Shown piece by piece: positions 8,028-16,606 of a DNA stretch of 32,207 nt. The DNA comes from Burkholderiales bacterium. Its GTDB lineage: Bacteria; Pseudomonadota; Gammaproteobacteria; Burkholderiales; Burkholderiaceae_C. Made by a program: the position numbers and the translations under genes. The notes beneath the pieces were generated by a model. The model made no database searches, had not been told where the DNA came from, and saw only the letters and a list, made by a program, of their open reading frames with translations. The stretch spans positions 1-32,207 of the forward strand of contig CANCFV010000026.1 of NCBI GenBank assembly GCA_947377275.1. The letters run 5' to 3'. Each line of letters begins with the position of its first letter. The stretch's first letter is position 1.

Positions 8028-9293
8028 ATGAGCATCCTCATCATCCAACTGCCAGCGCGCACGCGTTTGGGCGCCAATCAGGCCGCTGCCGAGGCAGGGG
8101 CCGCGGCAACGCCTGCCTCGCCCAAGGAGTACAGCTATGTGCTCAGCGCCGACGGGTTCTCTGCTTCACGGCAAGGCAGAGCCACTGCGGCTGCACTGCC
8201 CAAGGCGGACAGCGTCGTGGCGGTGATGGCGGCCACCGACATCAGCTGGCATCGCCTGACCGTGCCCAAGGCCCCACAAGCTCGCTTGCGCGCTGCGCTG
8301 GCCAGCATGCTCGAAGAGTCCTTGCTGGACGATCCGGACGACATGCACCTCGCGCTGGCACCCACCGCCAAAGCGGGTCAAGCCGGTTGGGTGGCTGCGT
8401 TGAACCACACTTGGGTGACCGCGCAGCTCATGGCCCTTGAAAAGGCCAAGGTGCGTGTGGAGCGTGTGGTGCCGGGCGTGTCGCCTGATGAGCCCGCATC
8501 GGCTTACTTTCACGAGGTGCATGACACCGGTGGCAGCGACGCCGAATCTGGCGCCGAGATGTTGCTGACCTGGTCCAGTGCCGATGGTGTTGCCACGTGG
8601 CCGGTGTCCGGCAGCTTGGCGCGCGGCTTGTTGCCCGACCCGCTGCCGGTGCAAGCCCGCTTTTTTGCAACGCCCCCAGTGGCCTCGCCTGCCGAGCGCT
8701 GGTTGGGGCGTGCGGTGACGGTTCAGAGCCAGCCAGAGCACATGCTGCTGGCCTCGCGGTCTTTGTGGAACCTGCTGCAGTTTGAGCTCACGCCGCGCAG
8801 CAAGGGCTTGTACGCCGTGACCGACCAATGGCGCCGCTTGATGAGCCCGCAGTGGCGCCCAGCGCGTGTGGGCCTGTTGGCGCTGGTCGCCTCCCAGGTC
8901 TTGGGGCTGAACCTGTGGGCTTGGCACGAGAAGCAGCAGGTCAAGGCCAAGCGCGCCGAGATGATCCAGGTGCTCCGGCAAGCGCACCCGCAGGTGGTGG
9001 CGGTGCTGGACGCACAGGTTCAAATGCAAAGGGAAACAGAAGCCTTGCGGGCGCAAGCTGGGCAGGCGGGTGACAACGACTTGGAGGCCCTGATGGCCGC
9101 CGTGGCGATCGCCTGGCCTCCAGCGCAGCCCGCCGCCGCATTGCAGTATGACGGCGCCAGTTTGATCCTGATGCCCCCCGCCACGTGGGGGCCAGCCGAG
9201 CTGGAGCAGATGCGCAACAGGCTCAGCGGATCAGGCGTGCAGATCGAGTTCGCTGATGGCCGTTTGTCGGTGCGGCGCGCCCCGCGTGGCTGA
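8028..9293 (+). CDS. gspL: Type II secretion inner-membrane protein GspL
   Basis: 421 residues. The cytoplasmic N-terminal part (about 1-275) corresponds to the actin-like fold that binds GspE; TDISWHRLTVPKAPQARLRAAL and EESLLDDPDDMHLAL are family-like. One transmembrane helix lies near residues 280-300 (VGLLALVASQVLGLNLWAW). The periplasmic ferredoxin-like part contains LEALMAAVAIAWPPAQ and ALQYDGASLIL. GspL recruits the ATPase GspE to the membrane and pairs with GspM. It is separated from gspK by 124 bp and from gspM by 23 bp. Confidence 0.93.
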   Translation: MSILIIQLPARTRLGANQAAAEAGAAATPASPKEYSYVLSADGFSASRQGRATAAALPKADSVVAVMAATDISWHRLTVPKAPQARLRAALASMLEESLLDDPDDMHLALAPTAKAGQAGWVAALNHTWVTAQLMALEKAKVRVERVVPGVSPDEPASAYFHEVHDTGGSDAESGAEMLLTWSSADGVATWPVSGSLARGLLPDPLPVQARFFATPPVASPAERWLGRAVTVQSQPEHMLLASRSLWNLLQFELTPRSKGLYAVTDQWRRLMSPQWRPARVGLLALVASQVLGLNLWAWHEKQQVKAKRAEMIQVLRQAHPQVVAVLDAQVQMQRETEALRAQAGQAGDNDLEALMAAVAIAWPPAQPAAALQYDGASLILMPPATWGPAELEQMRNRLSGSGVQIEFADGRLSVRRAPRG

Positions 9294-9316
9294 GACCTGA
9301 AACGGAAACAAGCAGC

Positions 9317-9832
9317 ATGAGCGAATCATCGGTATCCCTTCAGGCCTTTCGCCAAGAGTGGCAGTCCAAATGGGCCGCGCTGGCCCCGCGCGAGCGCCAA
9401 CTCGCCACCGCGGCTGCCTGGTTGTTCACCTTGGCTTTGCTGGTGCTGCTGGGCATTCGTCCGGCGTGGCGAACCTTGTCTGAAACCCCCACGCAGTTGC
9501 GTGAAGCCGATGCGCAGCTCGATGCCATGAGGCGCATGGCCGACGAAGTGCAGGCTTTGCGCCAACGCCCGCTAGTTCCACCTGCGCAAGCCGAGGCGGC
9601 ACTCAAAGCCGCCACCGATCGTTTGGGCTCAGGGGCTCGTTTGAGCGTGCAAGCCGATCGGGTCACGCTCACGGTCACCCAGGTGTCAGGTGATGCCTTG
9701 GCGACTTGGCTGGAGGACGTTCGCACGTCTGCGCGTGCGCGCCCCAGCGAGGCAGCCTTGCAGCAGGGCGAGCCTGGGCAGTATTCAGGCAGCATCTCTC
9801 TGGTCTTGGCGCCAGGCGCAGCCAACCGTTGA
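9317..9832 (+). CDS. gspM: Type II secretion inner-membrane protein GspM
   Basis: 171 residues with the layout of GspM: a short cytoplasmic head, one transmembrane helix (about 29-47, ATAAAWLFTLALLVLLGI), a heptad-like amphipathic region (LREADAQLDAMRRMADEVQALR) and a small periplasmic domain ending in GQYSGSISLVLAPG. It partners GspL in the assembly platform. The sequence is poorly conserved in this family, so the call relies on topology and on the place between gspL and gspN. GGAAA lies 10-14 bases before the ATG. Confidence 0.88.
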   Translation: MSESSVSLQAFRQEWQSKWAALAPRERQLATAAAWLFTLALLVLLGIRPAWRTLSETPTQLREADAQLDAMRRMADEVQALRQRPLVPPAQAEAALKAATDRLGSGARLSVQADRVTLTVTQVSGDALATWLEDVRTSARARPSEAALQQGEPGQYSGSISLVLAPGAANR

Positions 9833-9850
9833 GAAAGCACCGAGCCCACC

Positions 9851-10771
9851 ATGTCAGGTCCGTCTTTCTTCAACCGTCGCCCCGCCTGGATGCAGGGCGC
9901 TGGTGCCGTGACCACGCGGTGGCTGGAGTCCACGCTGGAGATGGCTCGGTGGGAGAACATGCGCAAAGCCGGTCGCCGCTGGGGCTGGTGGGGGGCTGGT
10001 GTGGGTGCCTTGATGGGCATCGTCATTTACGCCCCAGCGTGCTGGTTGGCCCAAGCCATCGTGGTGTTGACCGATCAGCGCTTGCTGCTGGCCGAGTCGC
10101 AGGGCACGATCTGGCGTGGCGATGCGGTGGCCGTATTGACGGGCGGTGCAGGCAGCCGCGATGCCCGGACCCTGCCTGGCCGTGTCAACTGGACCTTGCG
10201 CATGCAAGGGCTTTCTTTGCGCCTGACCCTGCAACACGATTGCTGCATGCCCACCCCGGTGGTGATCGCCATCAAGCCAGGCTGGCAGCGGGTGGAGGGG
10301 CGCTTGCTGTTGCAGCCTGAGCCTGATGCGGTGGCGCAAACGTCGGGTGAAATCGGTCGTTGGCCCGCCGCTTGGTTGGGCGGATTGGGCACCCCCTGGA
10401 ACACCTTGCAGCTCAGTGGCGCGCTGCGCCTGTCATCCTCTGATCTGGCATTTGAATGGGTGCAGGGGCGTCTGCGCGTGCAGGGGCAAGCTGCCGTGTT
10501 TTTGGATGACGTCGCGTCGCGTGTGACCACCTTGGACCGCCTGGGTTCGTACCGCATGGACGTGAGCACTGACCCCCAGGGGCAGGTTCAGTTGCGTTTG
10601 AGCACGCACGACGGCGCTTTGCAGCTCTCGGGTGAGGGCGGGGCCGGTGCCTCAGGCTTGCGATTCCGCGGCGAGGCGCGTGCCAGCGAGGCAGAGCGCG
10701 GCGCTTTGGACAATTTGTTGAACATCATCGGGCGCCGCGAGGGCGACCGATCAGTCATTTCGATCGGATAA
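9851..10771 (+). CDS. gspN: Type II secretion protein GspN
   Basis: 306 residues, one transmembrane helix near the N-terminus (about 44-66), then a periplasmic beta-rich domain. LLAESQGTIWRGDAV and LPGRVNWTLRMQG are characteristic of GspN, as are LSGALRLSS and the later GALQLSGEG. GspN is an accessory component present in only some type II systems and its exact role is not settled. The N-terminus up to residue 43 is unusually long and basic/aromatic. It lies 18 bp after gspM and only 3 bp before gspD. Confidence 0.9.
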   Translation: MSGPSFFNRRPAWMQGAGAVTTRWLESTLEMARWENMRKAGRRWGWWGAGVGALMGIVIYAPACWLAQAIVVLTDQRLLLAESQGTIWRGDAVAVLTGGAGSRDARTLPGRVNWTLRMQGLSLRLTLQHDCCMPTPVVIAIKPGWQRVEGRLLLQPEPDAVAQTSGEIGRWPAAWLGGLGTPWNTLQLSGALRLSSSDLAFEWVQGRLRVQGQAAVFLDDVASRVTTLDRLGSYRMDVSTDPQGQVQLRLSTHDGALQLSGEGGAGASGLRFRGEARASEAERGALDNLLNIIGRREGDRSVISIG

Positions 10772-10774
10772 GGC

Positions 10775-13015
10775 ATGAAGACCCATCCCCTGCTGACTCG
10801 TCCCCGCGCCACGGCGCTGGTCATGGCGCTGGCGCTCTCCTTTGGGCCCGGCGGCTTCTTGCCTGTGGGCTTGGCCTGGGCGGCGCCGGCGGTCAAACGG
10901 AGCGCACCCACGGTGACGCTCAATTTCGTGAACGCTGAAATCGAAGGTGTGGCTCGCGCGATGGCCGCCATCGTGGACCGCCAGATCCTGGTCGATCCGC
11001 GTGTGAAGGGGGCAGTCACGCTGTACAGCGATCAGCCCTTGACGCCCCGAGAGGCTTACCTGAATTTCCTGGCGGCCTTGCGCGGCCAGGGGTTCAGTGT
11101 GGTCGAGGTGGCTGGCTTGCTCAAGATCGTGCCCGAGGCCGAAGCCAAGCTGCAAACGGGCGTGGTGGACGTGGGTGCGGTCAAGCGCTCGGGTGACCAG
11201 GTGCTCACGCAGATCTTTCGATTGCAGTTTGAAAACGCCAACAACCTGGTGGCGGCGTTGCGGCCCTTGATCAGCCCGAACAACACGATCAACGCCAACG
11301 CGTCGACCAACACGCTGGTCATCACAGACTACGCAGACAACCTGCAGCGCATGGGCCAGATGATTGCCGCGTTGGACGTGCCCACGGCCACCGACATGGA
11401 GGCCATCCCGCTGCAATACGCCATCGCCGCCGATTTGGCCACCGTGGTGCAAAAGCTCGCCGATGGCAACACGACGGCAGGTGCACCCGGCGGCGCGGCA
11501 GGGCAGGGCACGCTGGTCATGTCTGACCCACGCACCAACACCTTGATGGTGCGCGCGCCCAACGCGGCTCGCATGTCTTTCATCCGCAGCCTGGTGCAGC
11601 GCCTGGATCGCCCTGGCACCTCGGGGCTGGGCGGCAGTGGCATCCACGTGGTCTACCTCAAGAACGCCGATGCGGTGAAGTTGGCGCAGGTGCTGCGGGC
11701 GTCATTCCCTGGCGCAGGCGGGTCCAACAGTGGTTCGGGCGGTTCTGGCTCGGGGGGCGCATCGGGCGGCGGCATGCCCAACAACGGCAACAGCGGTGGC
11801 CTGGCCAATGCCAGCGGCGGCACCTCGCAGCAGTCGACCTCGCCTGTGGCGGCTTCGGCGCAGCCTTCAACGGGCGGCTTCATCCAGGCCGACCCCAGCA
11901 CCAACTCACTGATCATCACGGCCACCGACGCGCTGTACAGGCAGCTGCGCGCTGTGATCGACCAACTCGACGGCCGCCGCGCGCAGGTCTACATCGAGGC
12001 CATGATCGTCGAGGTCAATGAGAACAAGCTGGCCGAGGCGGGCTTCCAGTGGGCCGCAGCGGCCGGCAACAACAACCTAGTCGGTGCGGGCACCAACCTG
12101 GCCAACGGCAACATTTCGGGCTTGTTCAGCCTGGCCAACGCTTCGCGCTCGACCGTGGCCGGCCTCAAAGGTTTCACGGTGGGCTTTGCACACAAGCTGG
12201 CCGATGGCACCTACAACCTGGGCGCCTTGGCCAGTTTCCTGGAAACCAATGCTGACGGCAATGTGCTGTCCAAGCCGAACATGATCGCGCTGGACAACGA
12301 AGAGGCCAAGATCGTGGTGGGGCAGAACGTGCCTTTCGTGACGGGCTCCTATTCGAATTCGGGCTCGACGACCAACGGCACGGTCAACCCCTTCACCACG
12401 GTGGAGCGCAAAGACGTGGGCCTGACCTTGCGCGTCAAACCGCAGGTGGGCGAGGGCGGCACGGTGCGCATGACGGTGTTCCAAGAGAACTCCTCGGTGG
12501 ACCCCGCCAGCAAAACGTCCACCAGTGGCTTGACCACCAACAAGAGCGCGATCGAGACCACGGTCGTGATCGACGATGGCCAAACCCTGGTGCTGGGCGG
12601 CCTGTTGACCGACTCTTACAACAGCGGCGACACGCAGGTGCCCCTGCTGGGTGACATTCCCATCTTGGGCAACCTGTTCAAGAGCCGCTCGCGCGAGCGC
12701 AACAAGAAGAACCTGATGGTGTTCTTGCGCCCGGTGGTCATGCGCACGCAAGAGGCCAGCACGGCCTTGACCCTGGACCGCTACGACTACATGCGCCAAC
12801 GTCAGGCCGAGGTGGCACCCCCGCCCAGCACGGTGCTGCAGGTCAATGATGCGCCCGCGCTCGACCCGCTCAAGCTCAGCAACCAGTTGACCATGCCCTC
12901 GGTGCGCCAGCCGCTCGACGACCCCAATGCGGCGCAGCCCAACGTCGTGATGCCCAAAGACTCCGGCTATGTGCCGCGCTTGACGCCGCAGGTTCAGCCT
13001 GCTGCCACGAAGTGA
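10775..13015 (+). CDS. gspD: Type II secretion secretin GspD
   Basis: 746 residues. A signal peptide with likely cleavage after AWA (about residue 36) is followed by the N0 domain ([17 protein letters not shown], about 45-120). N1-N3 domains follow, each with repeats such as LINPNNTINA-like and [11 protein letters not shown] segments. The third ring domain is interrupted by a Gly/Ser/Asn-rich insertion at about 312-368. The C-terminal secretin barrel (about 400-655) carries [17 protein letters not shown], the secretin signature. The protein forms the outer-membrane pore. No pilotin gene is seen in the window. GGATAAGG, overlapping the gspN stop, serves as its ribosome binding site. Confidence 0.97.
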   Translation: MKTHPLLTRPRATALVMALALSFGPGGFLPVGLAWAAPAVKRSAPTVTLNFVNAEIEGVARAMAAIVDRQILVDPRVKGAVTLYSDQPLTPREAYLNFLAALRGQGFSVVEVAGLLKIVPEAEAKLQTGVVDVGAVKRSGDQVLTQIFRLQFENANNLVAALRPLISPNNTINANASTNTLVITDYADNLQRMGQMIAALDVPTATDMEAIPLQYAIAADLATVVQKLADGNTTAGAPGGAAGQGTLVMSDPRTNTLMVRAPNAARMSFIRSLVQRLDRPGTSGLGGSGIHVVYLKNADAVKLAQVLRASFPGAGGSNSGSGGSGSGGASGGGMPNNGNSGGLANASGGTSQQSTSPVAASAQPSTGGFIQADPSTNSLIITATDALYRQLRAVIDQLDGRRAQVYIEAMIVEVNENKLAEAGFQWAAAAGNNNLVGAGTNLANGNISGLFSLANASRSTVAGLKGFTVGFAHKLADGTYNLGALASFLETNADGNVLSKPNMIALDNEEAKIVVGQNVPFVTGSYSNSGSTTNGTVNPFTTVERKDVGLTLRVKPQVGEGGTVRMTVFQENSSVDPASKTSTSGLTTNKSAIETTVVIDDGQTLVLGGLLTDSYNSGDTQVPLLGDIPILGNLFKSRSRERNKKNLMVFLRPVVMRTQEASTALTLDRYDYMRQRQAEVAPPPSTVLQVNDAPALDPLKLSNQLTMPSVRQPLDDPNAAQPNVVMPKDSGYVPRLTPQVQPAATK

Positions 13016-13031
13016 TCGGGAAGCGTTGAAC

Positions 13032-14456
13032 ATGGCCATTCGCCACCCCCTTCCTTATGCCTTCGCCAAGGCCAACGGCATCTTGCTGGAGGCCGACGAT
13101 GAGCGCACCACCCTGTGGGCCAGCCAGAAGGTGTCGCCCTCGGCCCTGTCTGAGGTGATGCGACTGTACGTGGTCAACAGCATCGAGCACGAGGCCGATG
13201 AAACCCTGGGCCAGCGCATCGCCACAGCTTATGCCGGCGGTGGTGGCAGCGCCGCGGCGGTGGTCGGCGAGGTCGAAAGCGCGGTGGACTTGTCTCGCAT
13301 GATGCAAGACCTGCCTGCAGTGGAAGACTTGCTGGAAGCGTCGAACGACGCGCCCATCATCCGCATGCTCAATGCACTGCTGACGCAAGCTGCCAAAGAC
13401 GGCGCCTCTGACATCCACATTGAGCCCTACGAGCGCTCGTCTGCCGTGCGCTTTCGGGTGGACGGCACGCTGCGCGAGGTGGTGCAGCCCAACAAGGCTT
13501 TGCACGCCGCGCTGATCTCGCGCCTGAAGATCATGGCCGAGCTCGACATCTCTGAAAAGCGCTTGCCGCAAGACGGGCGCATCAGCCTGCGCATTGGCGG
13601 CCGTGCCGTTGACGTGCGGGTCTCGACCTTGCCGTCCAGCCATGGCGAACGCGCTGTGTTGCGGATCCTGGACAAGGGCGACGCGAACAAGTTCACCCTC
13701 GAGTCGCTGGGCATGAGCGGCGACTCACTCGACCGCTTCAAGCGCCTGCTGCGCCAGCCGCACGGCATCGTGCTGGTCACCGGCCCCACGGGCTCGGGCA
13801 AAACCACCACGCTGTATGCCGGCTTGAGCACCGTCGATGCCGCCACCACCAACGTCTTGACCGTGGAAGACCCGGTCGAGTACGAGCTGTCTGGCATCGG
13901 GCAGACACAGGTCAACCCCAAGATCGAGTTGACCTTTGCCAAGGCCTTGCGTGCCATCTTGCGACAAGACCCGGACGTCATCATGATCGGTGAAATCCGC
14001 GACTTCGAAACCGCGCAGATCGCTGTGCAGGCGTCGCTGACCGGTCACTTGGTGCTGGCCACGCTGCACACCAACGACGCGCCGAGCGCCGTCACCCGCT
14101 TGACCGACATGGGCATCGAGCCTTTCTTGCTGTCGTCGTCGCTGTTGGGCGTGTTGGCCCAGCGCCTGGTGCGCAAGCTGTGCCCGCATTGCAAACGCCA
14201 AGATGGCGGCGGCAAGTGGCACCCGGTGGGCTGCAGCGAGTGCGGCATGAGCGGCTACAAGGGCCGAACCGGCGTTTACGAGCTGATGGTGGCCGACGAC
14301 GACATTCGTGGACTGATCCACAGCCAGGCCGCCGAGTCGCGCTTGTTTGAAGTGGCCCAATTGGGCGGCATGAAGACCATGCGCGACGACGGCGACCGCT
14401 TGGTGGCCGAGGGCGTCACCTCGCTCGAAGAAGTGCTGCGGGTCACCCGCGAATAA
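13032..14456 (+). CDS. gspE: Type II secretion ATPase GspE
   Basis: 474 residues from ATG 13032, with GGGAAG 8 bases upstream; an in-frame TTG at 13026 is less likely. The N2E domain is followed by the RecA-like motor. Walker A is GPTGSGKT (251-258), the Asp box LTVEDPVEY, Walker [15 protein letters not shown] (about 311-324), and the His box [15 protein letters not shown] (339-353). A four-cysteine metal motif (Cys 384, 387, 401, 404) has only 13 residues between the two pairs. The protein powers pseudopilus assembly from the cytoplasmic side, bound to GspL and GspF. It sits between gspD and gspF, as in many T2SS loci. Confidence 0.96.
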   Translation: MAIRHPLPYAFAKANGILLEADDERTTLWASQKVSPSALSEVMRLYVVNSIEHEADETLGQRIATAYAGGGGSAAAVVGEVESAVDLSRMMQDLPAVEDLLEASNDAPIIRMLNALLTQAAKDGASDIHIEPYERSSAVRFRVDGTLREVVQPNKALHAALISRLKIMAELDISEKRLPQDGRISLRIGGRAVDVRVSTLPSSHGERAVLRILDKGDANKFTLESLGMSGDSLDRFKRLLRQPHGIVLVTGPTGSGKTTTLYAGLSTVDAATTNVLTVEDPVEYELSGIGQTQVNPKIELTFAKALRAILRQDPDVIMIGEIRDFETAQIAVQASLTGHLVLATLHTNDAPSAVTRLTDMGIEPFLLSSSLLGVLAQRLVRKLCPHCKRQDGGGKWHPVGCSECGMSGYKGRTGVYELMVADDDIRGLIHSQAAESRLFEVAQLGGMKTMRDDGDRLVAEGVTSLEEVLRVTRE

Positions 14457-14468
14457 GGCCCCACCGAC

Positions 14469-15689
14469 ATGCCTGCCTACCGTTTCGAAGCCCTGGACGT
14501 TGCCGGCAAGACCGTCAACGGACTGGTTGAGTCCGACAACCCCAAAGCCGCGCGCGCGCAGTTGCGCTTGCAGGCTTTGGTGCCCCTCAAGGTGGATACG
14601 GTGGCCAGCGCCGAAGGCGGCACGGTCGCGTCCAAGCAGTTGTTTGCGCGCAAGGTGTTCAACGCCACGGCCTTGTCCATTTGGACGCGGCAGTTGTCGG
14701 GGCTGGTGGTGGCTGGCTTGCCTCTGGAGCGTGCGCTCACGGCCTTGGCCGACGAGGCCGAAGACCCGCGCCAGCGCGAATTGGTCTCGCACTTGCGGGC
14801 CGAGGTGAATGCGGGCTCGCCTTTTGCCCGGGCCTTGTCAGGCTCGCCCAAAGAATTTGACGATGTCTACCGTGGCGTGGTGGCTGCGGGTGAGCAAAGC
14901 GGCCAGTTGGGCAATGTGCTCGACAAGCTGGCCAACGATTTGGAAGAGCAGCAAGCGCTCAAGTCCAAGCTGATTGGGGCCACGCTGTACCCAGCCATCG
15001 TGTCGCTGTTTGCCGTGATCATCGTGATCGCCTTGCTGGTGTTTGTGGTGCCGCAGGTGGCGCAGGTGTTCACCAGCAGCAAGCGGGCGCTGCCCATGCT
15101 GACCCAGGTGATGCTGGCGCTGAGCGCCTTCATGCGCAACTGGGGCTGGTTGCTGGCCCTCATCCTGATCGCGGGCACGGGGCTGCTGTTGTTCTCGCTG
15201 CGCAACGAAGAATTCCGCAAAAAGTTTGATGCCTTCTTCTTGGGGCTGCCGGTGATTGGCAAGCTGGCCCGGGGCTACAACGCCGCGCGCTTTGCTGGCA
15301 CGCTGGCCATGCTGGCTGGCTCGGGCGTGCCCATCTTGAAGGCCTTGCAGGCCGCAGCTGAAACCTTGTCCAACCGCGCCATGCGCGCCGACGCCATGGA
15401 GGCCTTGGTGCAGGTGCGCGAGGGGGCCCCGCTGGCCTCGGCGTTGGCTGCCAAAAAGCGCTTCCCCGGTTTGCTGTCGATGTTCGCGCGCCTGGGCGAG
15501 CAAACGGGCCAGTTGCCCGTGATGCTGCAGCGCGCCGCCAACCAGTTGGGCACCGAGGTGCAGCGCAAGGCCTTGGCCATTGCCACGGTGCTGGAGCCCC
15601 TGCTGATCGTGGTCATGGGCCTGCTGGTGATGCTGATCGTGATGTCGGTGATGATGCCGATCATGCAGATGAACACCTGGGTGAAGTGA
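14469..15689 (+). CDS. gspF: Type II secretion inner-membrane platform protein GspF
   Basis: 406 residues, standard length. It opens with YRFEALDVAGKTVNG and has the two repeated GspF cytoplasmic helical domains (LSIWTRQLSGLVVAGLPLE and AARFAGTLAMLAGSGVPIL). Three membrane helices are visible at about 180-205, 220-240 and 375-400. The conserved VAAGEQSGQLG and FARLGEQTGQLP segments are present. GspF is the polytopic centre of the assembly platform that couples GspE to pseudopilus growth. It is the last gene of the plus-strand operon, 12 bp after gspE. No intrinsic terminator with a U-run was found after it. Confidence 0.96.
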   Translation: MPAYRFEALDVAGKTVNGLVESDNPKAARAQLRLQALVPLKVDTVASAEGGTVASKQLFARKVFNATALSIWTRQLSGLVVAGLPLERALTALADEAEDPRQRELVSHLRAEVNAGSPFARALSGSPKEFDDVYRGVVAAGEQSGQLGNVLDKLANDLEEQQALKSKLIGATLYPAIVSLFAVIIVIALLVFVVPQVAQVFTSSKRALPMLTQVMLALSAFMRNWGWLLALILIAGTGLLLFSLRNEEFRKKFDAFFLGLPVIGKLARGYNAARFAGTLAMLAGSGVPILKALQAAAETLSNRAMRADAMEALVQVREGAPLASALAAKKRFPGLLSMFARLGEQTGQLPVMLQRAANQLGTEVQRKALAIATVLEPLLIVVMGLLVMLIVMSVMMPIMQMNTWVK

Positions 15690-15716
15690 TGCCGGTGGGG
15701 CATGCCACTCCATGTG

Positions 15717-15790
15717 GTGCATGAACCTGTGTGTTTTCGGCCCTGTGCATGAGTTCCTGCGCGGTACCATGCACGTAACGTTTTCGTTAC
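15717..15790. promoter_or_regulatory. Repeat-rich control region before the response regulator
   Basis: GTGCATGA occurs at 15717-15724 and again at 15745-15752, 28 bp apart. Its inverse CATGCAC is at 15768-15774. The last abuts a perfect inverted repeat GTAACG-TTTT-CGTTAC (15775-15790), which ends 12 bases before the start codon at 15803. There is no classical ribosome binding site between the repeat and the ATG. The layout suggests operators for one or two DNA-binding proteins, perhaps autoregulation by the downstream LuxR-type protein. Confidence 0.5.
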
Positions 15791-15802
15791 CTCCGTCTCC
15801 GC

Positions 15803-16513
15803 ATGAAGCTTTTGTTGATCGATGACCATGTGCTGTTTCGCGATGGATTGAGCCTGCTCATTTCCCATCGCCTGAAACTGCCTGGCGGCCAGGCGCTCGA
15901 CGTCCTGGAGGCGGGCCACCTCGCGCAGGCTCAGGAGGTGTTGAACATCCATCCCGATGTCGCCTTGGTTCTGTTGGACTTGGGTCTGCCAGACCAAAAG
16001 GGCCTGGGCACCTTGCGGCAGTGGCGCGCCATGGCGCCCAACACGCCGGTGGTGGTGATGTCTGCCGACGACCGGACCGAAACCATCGTCGACGCGATCG
16101 ACGGTGGTGCCGCGGGCTTCATCCCTAAAACGGTGTCGGCGCCGGTGATGCAGGAGGCCTTGCAGCACGTGTTGGCCGGTGGCGTGTACTTGCCGCCGCT
16201 GCCCGAGTCTCTGGGCCAACAAGACGACGAGCTCTGGATCGGTGGTGACACGGTCCCCACCGCCCTGGATGCAGACGAGAACTGGTCAAGTGCCGTGCTG
16301 GGCCTGTCGCCTCGCCAAGTGGACGTTTTGCGTTTGCTGGTGGATGGCAAGGCGAACAAGGAAATCTGCCGCCGCTTGAACCTGTCGGAGTCCACCATCA
16401 AGACGCACTTGACCGCGATTTTCCGCAAGCTCAAGGTCCACACCCGCACCCAGGCCGTGGTGGCTGTGGCGCAGGCGGGGGTCAGCCTGGGTGGGCTTCA
16501 ACCAAAAGGATGA
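15803..16513 (+). CDS. LuxR/NarL-family response regulator
   Basis: 236 residues. The N-terminal receiver domain has the acidic pair at Asp7-Asp8 (LLLIDDHVLFRDG), the phospho-acceptor Asp59 in LVLLDLGLPDQKG, and the switch residues MSADD and FIPKT. The C-terminal LuxR-type helix-turn-helix spans about residues 168-225: LSPRQVDVLRLLVDGKANK, then STIKTHLTAIFRKL. It is a cytoplasmic transcription regulator controlled by phosphorylation. It converges on a hybrid histidine kinase gene, its likely partner. It follows gspF by 113 bp, so read-through from the secretion operon is possible, but it has its own repeat-rich upstream region. Targets are unknown. Confidence 0.93.
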   Translation: MKLLLIDDHVLFRDGLSLLISHRLKLPGGQALDVLEAGHLAQAQEVLNIHPDVALVLLDLGLPDQKGLGTLRQWRAMAPNTPVVVMSADDRTETIVDAIDGGAAGFIPKTVSAPVMQEALQHVLAGGVYLPPLPESLGQQDDELWIGGDTVPTALDADENWSSAVLGLSPRQVDVLRLLVDGKANKEICRRLNLSESTIKTHLTAIFRKLKVHTRTQAVVAVAQAGVSLGGLQPKG

Positions 16514-16524
16514 TGTTCGGGGCG

Positions 16525-16606
16525 TCCGAATTTCTATAAGCTGTTCGGATAGAACGCTGTCATCACGTTGCTCGCTGTGGGGCCATGATCGAGTCGATCA
16601 TGGCCC
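16525..16606. other. Nested inverted repeats and 27-bp palindrome between convergent regulator and kinase genes
   Basis: Right after the regulator stop there are two overlapping alternative stems: TCCGAA (16525-16530) with TTCGGA (16544-16549), and TTCTAT (16532-16537) with ATAGAA (16549-16554). Then GGGCCATGATCGA (16580-16592) and TCGATCATGGCCC (16594-16606) form a perfect palindrome with 13-base arms around a single G, inside the last codons of the kinase gene. As RNA it gives a strong stem of about 11 bp with a 5-base loop on either strand. No U-run follows, so it may be a transcription roadblock or protein site rather than a classical terminator. Confidence 0.5.
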
